The notes beneath the pieces were generated by a model. That model made no database searches and had not been told where the DNA came from. It was given only the letters and a program-made list of their open reading frames with translations. Positions 20,729 through 29,422 of a stretch of DNA of 29,422 nt are shown here, in pieces. Every line of letters starts with the position of its first letter. Positions within the stretch are counted from its first letter, which is position 1. This DNA comes from Pyronema omphalodes (taxonomy: Eukaryota > Ascomycota > Pezizomycetes > Pezizales > Pyronemataceae): NCBI GenBank assembly GCA_024516155.1, contig JAJJXM010000155.1, forward strand, positions 1-29,422, given 5' to 3'. The translations under genes and the position numbers were made by a program.

Positions 20729-23700
20729 TGTTGCGGTGGTGTTAGTTTTGTTGGAGCAAGAGGAACTTGAGAAGTCGGAATCCGGTTGTCTGCAGGCTGA
20801 GGAATCAAAGTTGGGGGGAATTCTCTGAGGGTTATATTCAGATCGTGGGACATATTGGAGGCTTCTGAGCTAGATCTCCATTCAGGCTGTTCCTGGCCTA
20901 GCCTTGGATTGTACTCAAAAAGCACGAACCAGAAAATACAGCTTCACCGCGATGGCGTACCTGATGCTGGAGTGCGTGACCTAGCGTGTAGCGATTTTCA
21001 GAGGACATGGGATCATTTGCGACTAGTGCGGCGTGCAAAGCGTGCCTTCCGCTGGAGAAGAATTTTGGAGAGGTTACAAGCGCAGACAGTGTGGATGGTG
21101 CCCGGAATCGCTAGTTCAGAGGTTTTCGCTAGAGGGGTTTTGTTTTAGTTGATGAACTCAAAATTGTCGCTAGTCGTGATAGTACTGGTTGATATTGCTG
21201 GGTCGCCGCCAAAATGATGGGTAGCACACGATGCGCCGGCGCAGGTGGGCTTCCAAAGCGAGAGTGTCGGGCAGAGGGACAGCCAACGAGAGACGGGCAC
21301 ACCGGCACGTTGCATTATTGCCCGCGTCGCGACGTCCATCATTGACAGAACCATTGCAACGTGCAACGGAGGCGTCCCCGCGCTGTCATGGAAGCAGCGA
21401 CAGAATAGGGAAATGTCGGGCGGAGGAAGCACCGAGAACAAGTTCTTCGGGACGGGATGTGTTGATGATGGCAGACGAGAGAGTACAGGTTATGTAAATA
21501 GAGAACGTGGGGAGGTTGGAGATGTTGTTGAGGTGGAGTCGTGATGGTGAGTATGATGAGTGGCGACAAATGATAATTGATTATCGGTCGCGACACGAGA
21601 TATCCGCAAGTGGCCAGAAAAATACAGGTATATCGAAAATTGTAAAAATTCGTTAAAATTCGAATTGTTGTCGGTAAATCCTTGGGGTCATTGGAATCAT
21701 CTTTGCCATCATAACTGCCAATTTTCGTTGCCCGAAGAACCACAGTTCTCACAACCAGCCTTCCTTCGCAGGTTCACTACCTGAATGATCTTCATAACCA
21801 GCCTTCCCTCCGTCGCCCTCTCCCGAGGCCCAGCACGAGACTGGTAAACTTGCTGTATCGTCGGTAACCCCAGGGCAGGCACCGATCACGGCAACCCGCA
21901 CACCACCGAAATCCCCAAGCTGGCATCCTTTCTGCTGCGTCTAGTCCATAACGAGAATAGCCGGATAATTTCCTTACGCTTTCCCTGTCATCTTTCTCTT
22001 CATGAGGAGGGGCGTGTTTGCTTTCACTGGTCCGGTCGTTGGCCGTTCTCACACTTCAAACCACACCACGTTTTTGATTTATTTTCGGTAGCCGGTCCTC
22101 CTCACCCTAGTCAGCAAATAAGCTCAGATTGTCGAAGCTAAGACAACTGACGAGAAAGACAGGCACCGCAGATAATTCCCCGGCGGCAGGACGACATCTC
22201 GTGTGGGGATTCCAAGCAAATCCAAGAACTTTCATCCAGGGAATCTTGATGGACAAGCTTTGAAGCACATCTAATCGTTGTATGCCGAGGGCTTGGTGAT
22301 ACGTAACGAACGGAAGCCGAATGTCTTGAAAGTCTTATTTGGACATTGAGCGTGTGCTCGTCAAGGTAACCTCCCATAATCGACGTGAGCCCGGTCCGAA
22401 ACAGTCTGTAGAGAGCCCTATCGACATGGTGAACCGACCCCGACGCCTTGGACGCGAAAGTCACGCAGCTGCTGTCAGCCATCTCGTTGGGATTCCAACC
22501 GGCTCCTTCAACGAATCAGGACATCTCGCTCGCCACGCGCGTGTCATAATAACCGCCATCGGTTCATCCGAAAAGGTTCAGCAAAGTAAAACCCCGGTGC
22601 CCTAAACCCTCGGGTGCCCTCCGACAGCCATGCACGATTCGTCCGGTACAGTCCGAATAGTAGTAGTAAGACATCTCCACAGTTGTCACTTAACTCTATC
22701 AGCAGTTATGGTTTACCGAGAAATTTAGAGTCGTGAAGTGAATCTAACCATCGATGACAGCTCGCGGTAGAAAATGCGATTGTGAAGAGCGAATAATGAT
22801 CCACCCACGCGCCCCACACGCGCTTGTTATTAGATCCACACATGTCTTCATCGGCGTATATAGATCGAATTCTAGCCCCGGAGAGCCGACCGAAGCTGGA
22901 TACAGTTGACTGTATTCTGCAAATCACAGCGCGCGTAACAATTGATCGTCGTTACGCCGGCTGATGCACAGAAGATGTGTGCTGGATTCTAGCGCCGGTC
23001 ACGGGTCCGTAGAGAGAAGATGTGTTCCTGCAAGAGAGGGTTGGAGTGTCCGAAGAAACCTAATCCACGGAAAATGCATACTCTCGGGGTTCCGCGTACA
23101 ACGCCTGCTCGGGTATAACCGGGCGAAAATTGTGAAGCGAAGAGAGCACATGTTCTTTCGCCAAAAAAAATTGTAATGGAAAACCGTCTCTACTCTGAGA
23201 CATCAAACGATATCCAATGATCAGATAATATTGATGCGCTTTTTTCGTTCATTTGATACGAGTCAACGTTAGTTGCATTTCTTTGCATTGCCCTGACATG
23301 ACTGAAGTGAACTCCTCTTTTCGTTCTAGCGAGAATCTCAATTCCGGAATAACAGGAAAAGCCGGTTCGAGCATAGAACAATTGGAAATTTGAAGCTATC
23401 GTCCCCGGCATAGTCTTACTCACAGCGGGTGTGCCCGTGTCGGAAACTTTCGACCGTCAGCGTGTATCAGTGCATCTGATAGGACAATAAACTAACCATA
23501 CGATAATCTACCGGCTCATGATAATCCTCCGCATTTGTTTGCCATTGCACCATACGACCTTACTCTTTTCAGCCGAACATTGCCATGTTTCGAAGAACGT
23601 GGAGCTCTAGACTAGAAACAAGTATTTTCTGGTCTTCTGACTATAGTTCAGCTTTCTGCATCTATGGAAACGGGATTTCATCCGCCACTTCTTTTCATAG

Positions 23701-24577
23701 CAGGGGGATATCAGGGCCTGTAACAACCCTCCTGCGGATCTGTAATGCATTTTGGAAAGGCTGGCAAGGCCCATCGAAACCTAGAATTTCCGAGCAAATT
23801 ATCCCTATAATCCCTATCCCTATTCCTTCCGTAGATCTGGGTCTGACAGCCAAACCTTTAAACGAAATTTGCCCTGGCTATTCCAACCTTCGACAAGGCG
23901 AAGGGTCAAGCCTTTCGTGGGAGCATCGGTTTCCCGGTCAAGATCCACAGAATGGAACGTGTAGAAGGTCCTCTTATCACCGTGATTCAGTTTCCACATT
24001 TTCTCCCGCCGGATATCCCGCTCTCCCCAGACCGTCTCCCAGGCTCTGCCCGTAGATCTCGGTGTCTATCCGCGGTAAACGCGACCTTCGGTGCACTTCA
24101 TCGAGCGGCGATGGCCCTTCCTCCGTTGACACAGAATCGCATCGTCATTACCTAGTCTGTGGGTGTTTTTTTTTTTTTCAGCTATCTCCAGCTGGTATCC
24201 TTTTCCCCTCAAAAACTGCATAAACGTTGAATTACATGACACCTCGTGCCAGGTGATGTTGCATCACTATTTAGCGGCGGGCTGGCGTCCCGTGCATTTC
24301 TAGTATCAACCGGAAATTTAACCGCCTTTTGATGGGGATGCATGAATCAGATTTTCTTGATGAAAAGGCGAGGTAGAGGGCGCACGTGTGTGAAATTGCA
24401 TGCGGTTGTGAGATCTTGGCGTGTAGGTAAGAGATGGAACCATGGGCCAGCCCTTAATGCGAGCATGAGTCGGAAAGGGGAATGATCAACGTGGACACGC
24501 CCACTGACACATTTTTGCTACTCGCTTCGAAATGCTGAATTGATCTTCCTGCCGTCGTGTTGACGATGATTTGAGGA
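20729..24577. other. Promoter of the MFS gene and gene-poor region
   Basis: The first few hundred bases are the MFS promoter and leader; an upstream ATG at 20853 (minus) opens a frame that overlaps the MFS start out of frame. Beyond about 21200 nothing is recognised, although the GC content is higher than in the other gene-poor blocks. The best open stretch is 22339-22605 (plus, 88 codons without ATG at its start), balanced in composition but without domain or splice support. 23585-24055 (plus, 156 codons) and 22138-22482 (minus) are similarly featureless. Confidence 0.5.
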
Positions 24578-24845
24578 TCATGACAATGTCGCAGAGGTTG
24601 TAGCTGGCTCTTTTTCCTGTCTCGCTTCTGCAAATGAGTATTTCCGAGACACCTACATTTCGTCAAGATTGACAGCTGCGAGATGTTGAGACGTAGGGGG
24701 CTTTACCGTTGCTTTGCGTTGAGACATCTTTGTCGTCATTCTCATCTCCTTTCATCGCCATGTTCTGGTCTGATTCTCTTGGGGATTCTCCAATTTCACC
24801 ATTTCGAAGATCATGATAGATCTGCAAAGATAAGGTATTGTTCAT
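24578..24845 (-). CDS. Candidate two-exon small protein (62 aa, weak)
   Basis: On the minus strand an ATG at 24845 opens a frame that is interrupted at 24707 by a donor GTAAAG. A 79-bp intron (24628-24706) with a TTGACG branch-like site and a CATTTGCAG acceptor restores the frame and leads to a TGA at 24578. The spliced product is polar and acidic/basic, including MKGDENDDKDVSTQSN and EARQEKEPATTSATLS, which looks like the hydrophilic tail of a fungal protein. The sequence just before the ATG holds TTTGCAG, so the true exon might start at 24821 and belong to a longer gene with exons upstream, possibly in 24860-25284; none could be assigned. No domain is recognised. Confidence 0.22.
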
Positions 24846-27800
24846 GACCCCTTCCAATAAAATACCATTTAGGTTTCATCCCTCGTCGAGATTCGGATCC
24901 CGAAAATTCATTAATCCTCATCATAGCACCCCTCCCTCCACCTCCATCCGTTCCCTGAAGGGAGATCATTCATGATCCGCAGAAGATGGTTGAAATTGGC
25001 ATTGTTGTCCGTCGTTTGGCCATCAGCATTGTTCATGCAACTTTTCTTTTTTTGTTGAATTGCATTTCGATTGTTCGGTTTCGGGGGGAGGTGGTTCTCA
25101 GAGTCCCAGTATGAAGATCACGATGTGGACGTGTTGAATCAGGATCGAAAGGAACGGCAGTTCCAGTTCTCCATCTTGCTCCACATCCATCTCTGATCTG
25201 TGTCTCTGGTCTCGGAGCGCACAGATCTGATGGTGCGCATATCGACAGTCCTCCATCATCCTCCACTCCCTTGGGCACAGACATCGCCTCGCCTCCTATT
25301 CATCATCGCACCTAATGTCCACTTCCCTCCACCATCCGTCATACCACATCCCCACGCCTTCTCGCTCGCTTGTTAGATTGGTCTTTATCCGATATTTCCG
25401 CATTGGCAGCGTCAGACTTTAGGTTTTTGTGATCTACCGGCTAACGAATTTCGAGAGGAGAGACGAGAGAACCCGTTTCTCCACATTCAGCACATCCAAT
25501 ACCTTCAGGGACAATGAGAACCTGCTGAAAAGGTTTCCCCTCACGCTGCATAAACACCCTGCTGGCTATTGAAGCAGCAACGACGAAGATCCCAATAAGC
25601 AAGCTCAAACAGTCCCTTTGACCTGCCTTTGGCTACGGCGAGAGCGGTAGAAAGAACCAATAACCAATTCTTTGGCTCAGTTCCAGTTCGTATCCCTGGG
25701 ATAGGTGAGATACCAATTTCTTTTCAATTCCGTCTGATTTCAAGATCAAGAAGTCAAAGCTGACTGTTGCTTCTGGAAGGTAGATGTCGTGCTCTGCTGA
25801 GGCTACAAATTCTTGGCGGCGAGTGACAGCAGCGGTGATGACCCGCAGTGACGTGACGCGTGCGGCATAGAACCGACAGCTATACTCAGCTTTGGGACCT
25901 TCAGCCTTGTTTCCCCGTATATCTTGGAAAGGTTCTGTAGCCCCAGATTCACGCCGACAGCTGTCAGCCAAGCTGGTAAGCCCGTGTCGAGCAAACCCGG
26001 TTCCTGCACTCCACAAATCAGAAACGGCTTTCCCTGGGACTTCTTTCACAACCCCACGTTTTCAAGGCTGCGATCTGGACGCTTGAATGCTTGAAAGAAC
26101 TTTTTTTTAACTCACCGCCATAGTTTCTATTTTCAGCGCATCCAGAAGTCGAGTATATGTGTCGGTTAGACGCGCCGTTGGAGCACGTGTGCGCGTAGCT
26201 CCTTCCTCGTTGCCTGTCTCATTGCCGGAGTTCAGCCTCGGCCGGCTTCCGGATGTTGGTTGGGTGCTTCCTCGCAAATTTCTCTTATCCGGGTCTCGAA
26301 TCTTCTTGCGTCAAGAGTGGTGCGGGTCGGATAGCCCACTCAAGGCTTATAGTTACTTCTCTGGGAGCTTCTTTAGATGGAGGGATGGCTAGTGTAGGTT
26401 GGGTGTGTTTAGAGGAATTTTCCAATGCAACGGGCTTCTTCCTGGGAGCCCTTGTGGCCACCAAGTTTTTCTGCAGGTGGGCTTGTTTTCAGCAAGCTTT
26501 TGCGGTGGTCTTGGTGTGCCTTTGGCGGGCTCTGGCGGGCTCTGGACACGATGATAGGTTTGGACTCGGGTAAATCGACGGTGACCGCAGGGAATCGATT
26601 GTGGGTATGAGGCCTACAACGGAGCTCCCGTTGAGTCCTGATTGACTATGATCTTGATTCATCAGCATTAGGAAATGAAGTGCGATCAATGGCGTTATGT
26701 TCGGGAGTGGCGAGTCGCGCCATCATCATGATCGTTAGAAGCGGCAGGATGTTGAACTTGGAAAGCCTTGCTCGACGAACTCAAGGGAAATGGAACAGGC
26801 GACAATATGCCGTTGTGATGGTCTGGTTTTGCACCACACAAGTCCGGATTAGAAAGCCACTGGGCGTGGTAATAAGTTGCTGCACGGATTGCATGAATTA
26901 CGCAGTCGCATTGCGTGTGGCTGCAGTCGGGAGGATTGTGCTTTGAAATTTGAGGTTCGAAAGTCGAGTCGAAAAGATCGCGACGAAACGAGATATCTAT
27001 ATTGAGTATGGATTTCGAACGACCGCATGCCGTAAACCGAGTGTCTTAGACAATCAGAGATGAGACCTGTTGCAATACCGCTGCGACATGGAATTATGGC
27101 CCTCCCGTTCGCGCCAAACCTACTCTGATTTCCCAAGGCTTTCCATCGCAGAGAGCCAAGAAGACCAAGATCGTAGTCGTAATCCACCACCTAATAACCA
27201 CCTTACACATGGACCCTAAGCCCTATCGGTATATCCTGAATATGTTCGTACGATTCGCGAAGGCTTAGGATTGCTATTTTATTGTCTTGGGACTGCTGAT
27301 TCGAAGTTTGCCAAGGTCTGGCCAAGCAATTTGACGTTTGCGGTGACATCGGTGACTCGTGAGCTTAAAATTGAGGTGATATTAGCTTTGCAGAGGAAGG
27401 AAGGAAGAAAGGATGGGGATACATATAAAAATTCCTACCTACGGACTTAAGAAAATAGATTAACAAACTGGATAAGCTTCGGACAAATGCAACGCCCACC
27501 TATGGACACACGGCATCTACTCCGGATCCTTTGGTTCGTTGTAACTATCATGGTATCCCAGACGTTACTCAAGTGCCGAGTGCCGAGTTGCGAATAGACG
27601 ATGGTGCCGTGCTAAGGTTCCGCGATATCCCCAGCTTTGCTTTCTTTTGGTACCGAGGCCATAGTTGTGGATAGAATTGAGTTTTTTTTTGCACAGGAAG
27701 AATGTGGGTTGACGGGTTGATGGGTGTATGCGGATATCGTCTTGATACTATGAGTAGTTTTCATTAGTTGTGAGCACAAACATACCATCATTACAATCCC

Positions 27801-28073
27801 TCTCTCAATTTATTTCTTCATTCCCTCATGCAATACCCATCAACCCATATCTCCATCATTATCGCAATCCATACTGTCTCAATCATAACCATAACTATAA
27901 CCACAAACAAAAAACCTCTTAATCCTCCCGCACAATCCAATCTACATATACCCTCAGAACAATATGTAATCAACCCACGTTCCCATTACTCTTATCTGAT
28001 ATGGTACATTCTAGCACCATATGGGGCACCATATTTCCATCAGTCGGCATTACAGTTCCGTATCATAATCATC

Positions 28074-28101
28074 GATCACCCATCACCCATCACCCATCAC
28101 A
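28074..28101. repeat. CATCACC 7-bp tandem array
   Basis: Four units: GATCACC, CATCACC, CATCACC, CATCACA. Non-coding. Confidence 0.85.
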
Positions 28102-29012
28102 TTGATTTCAGATCATATGTAGACACACACAGAGACAGCTTTTTTTTTTTTTCTTTTCTTAAGGATATGACGGCAGCTGTCTCTTAGTCGTGGGTTACAC
28201 AACTACAAAATGGTGTAGTGGTGGCTATACGCGCGTCACGGGTTAAGATGGGCAGGTGTTGGTTGCTCCAGGTGTACAAACTGCCCTGGGTATACAGGAA
28301 CTAGGATGATAAGCTTTTTCATGACGCGCGTGCACGGTGTAACGTCGGCGAGAACCGAGGGCGAGGGCGAGTGATGGGGTGAGACTAAGGGGTTGATGAC
28401 ATTGTATACGGAAGGGGAAGGGAAGGGGCAAGGATGGATAAAGAACAAAGGATAAAGAGGGTTATGATACAGAGGGGTGAATTTTTGGGTGTTTTTCCCT
28501 TGCGTTAGGTTTTGGAAGATTTGATTACTGTATTTGAGGTGGTGGAAGTATGACGTTATGGGTATGTAAGGAGAAATGAGTTGATTATGTATATGTATGG
28601 AAGGTAAATATTGTGAGTGGGAGAAGTGCGAAGGAATTTTTGTAGGTGACAGGTCGATATATACAGTTTGGATTGAATGTAATTGAGAATATGGATACTT
28701 GGGGTTCGAATAACTCATGTTCTTTGCGAGGGTTACAGAGTGCAATATAACACTTGATGGAAAAGCGATTACGGATGAAATATTGGCCTTTTCTCACCAA
28801 CCTGGTCGATTAATCAATTGTAGAATTGAGAGGTTTTGTCACGAAAGCTGGGATCTGTCTATGCATGGGAGATATACATACAAAGCGTCAATTTTGAAAA
28901 AAAAAAGTGAGATCTGTACAAAACACAGAGGCTTTCTTCGCCAGCTTCCTCTAATCTAGGTATTCCTCCCACAATCACCATCTTACAGCGACAACACAAT
29001 CACATCTTAACT

Positions 29013-29150
29013 CTCTGAAAGAACTCCACCATTTCTTCTCCGCCATTTTCTTCTCCGCTTATTCCGCCTTCTCTCTACGAGCATCTAAACCTCTAAAAGA
29101 ACTCTGCCATTTTCTTCTCTCCGCCTGTTCTGCTTTCTCTCTACTACCAG
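29013..29150. repeat. Degenerate tandem duplication (about 78 and 60 bp)
   Basis: Two copies begin CTCTGAAAGAACTC (29013) and CTCTAAAAGAACTC (29091) and both run through a CCATTTTCTTCTC block to a TTCTCTCTAC end. The first copy is longer because its CCATTTCTTCTC segment is itself duplicated. It lies just beyond the stop of the synthetase gene on the minus strand. Confidence 0.7.
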
Positions 29151-29250
29151 CCTCCTCAACTTTCCTCCTCTGTCATTTCCTCTTCCGTCGTCTCCACATT
29201 CTCCCCAGCCTCCCTTGCTCTCTTCGCCTCCAAAAACGCCAATCCCTTCT

Positions 29251-29422
29251 TCATCTTCTCCAACTTCTTCTTTTTCTTCTCCTCAATCTTCTTCTCTCCT
29301 TCGATCCACCCTGATTGGCAGCACCTCTAAGACCTCCAAACGCAATGACATCATGGATCCTATCCTGTCCCGTCATGAGCATCACAACACGATCCACACC
29401 GATTCCCAACCGGCCGGCGGGC
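29251..29422 (-). CDS. Class II aminoacyl-tRNA synthetase, C-terminal end (probably mitochondrial lysyl-tRNA synthetase), partial
   Basis: Only the 3' end is present; the gene continues past the right edge. The frame reads PAGRLGIGVDRVVMLMTG and then RIHDVIAFGGLRG. The first part is class II motif 3 with its ATP-binding arginine (GIGVDR, compare GLGIGIDR of lysyl-tRNA synthetases). The second is the last conserved block, ending in FG as in fungal mitochondrial LysRS (Msk1 type) rather than the FPK of aspartyl enzymes, which are the main alternative. The enzyme would charge mitochondrial tRNA-Lys. As read, the frame ends at a TGA at 29251 after an Arg-rich run. From 29308, however, a different frame reads a typical Lys/Glu-rich tail (GEKKIEEKKKKKLEKMKKG and on) to a stop at 29156, suggesting that a one-base loss or equivalent has shifted the frame near 29310. 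Confidence 0.62.
   Translation of the reverse strand, partial: PAGRLGIGVDRVVMLMTGQDRIHDVIAFGGLRGAANQGGSKERRRLRRRKRRSWRR

Larger units (their letters stand above)
24846..29155. other. Gene-poor region before the synthetase gene
   Basis: No gene is supported over 4.3 kb. Open stretches at 25033-25284 (minus, 83 codons, ending in a KKRKV nuclear-signal-like string), 25633-26049 (minus), 26253-26573 (plus) and 28236-28745 (minus, 169 codons, His/Pro/Ser/Tyr-rich) lack domains or splice signals. A 10-bp tandem pair GGCGGGCTCT lies at 26524-26543 and a CATCACC array at 28074-28101. The last part (29013-29150) is a degenerate tandem duplication in the 3' flank of the synthetase gene. Confidence 0.5.

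Noticed and set aside
21745..21785. Resemblance to the reverse complement of the 3' end of 18S rRNA (GCAGGTTCAC)
   Set aside because: Only about 10 consecutive bases match and the flanks diverge; no further rRNA sequence follows.
25033..25284. Minus-strand frame of 83 codons ending in KKRKV, like a nuclear localisation signal
   Set aside because: No domain or splice support; other frames of the same stretch look equally open, so the match is probably chance.
28210..28275. tRNA-like A-box (GTGTAGTGGTGGCTATAC) with a GTC in anticodon-like position
   Set aside because: No paired acceptor stem or proper T-arm could be drawn and the B-box is degenerate; at most an old tRNA-derived remnant.
28236..28745. 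Minus-strand open frame of 169 codons
   Set aside because: Low-complexity Ser/Pro/His/Tyr translation of a G/T/A-rich tract, no domain, no clear start context.
1..29422. CRISPR arrays, secondary-metabolite cluster genes, telomere repeats, tRNA and rRNA genes
   Set aside because: None is visible; the window reads as ordinary fungal nuclear DNA with one clear transposon derivative.

Overview
This window looks like nuclear DNA of a filamentous ascomycete (Pezizomycotina). The introns are short (56-113 bp), with GTAAGT/GTATGT donors and CTGAC/TACTAAC-type branch sites. Start codons sit in fungal Kozak contexts. The gene families (mitochondrial D-lactate dehydrogenase, Efm2/Rrg1-type methyltransferase, fungal BTB protein, fungal MFS transporter) fit. 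A leotiomycete is only a guess. Gene density is low, about six supported genes in 29.4 kb, with three gene-poor blocks of 5.5, 5.5 and 8.4 kb.

Layout, left to right. 1-1119 is an AT-rich flank with a 44-bp tandem repeat, then the promoter of the first gene. 1120-2993 (+) is a two-exon D-lactate dehydrogenase (cytochrome) of the Dld1 type. 5061-6280 (+) is a two-exon seven-beta-strand lysine methyltransferase. 6575-6880 (-) is a probable small orphan protein gene convergent with it. 6881-12414 is gene-poor. It holds a weak candidate spliced gene (10010-10495) and a very clear 562-bp deletion derivative of a Mutator-like (MULE) transposon at 10567-11128, with 89-bp perfect terminal inverted repeats, a 9-bp target-site duplication and the first ~55 codons of its transposase. 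12415-13585 (+) is a two-exon BTB/POZ protein. 13586-19103 is simple-sequence-rich intergenic DNA. 19104-20728 (-) is a two-exon MFS transporter with very strong codon bias. 20729-29155 holds no recognised gene apart from one weak two-exon candidate (24578-24845, -). At the right edge (-) is the 3' end of a class II aminoacyl-tRNA synthetase, most like a mitochondrial lysyl-tRNA synthetase, with an apparent reading-frame break near its C terminus.

The genes do not form an obvious pathway. Two (D-lactate dehydrogenase and the synthetase) point to mitochondria and the methyltransferase to translation factors, but this looks like ordinary housekeeping mixture rather than a cluster. I found no secondary-metabolite cluster, rRNA, tRNA, CRISPR array or telomere repeat. 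The most notable item is the young-looking non-autonomous MULE with paired internal motifs inside each inverted repeat.
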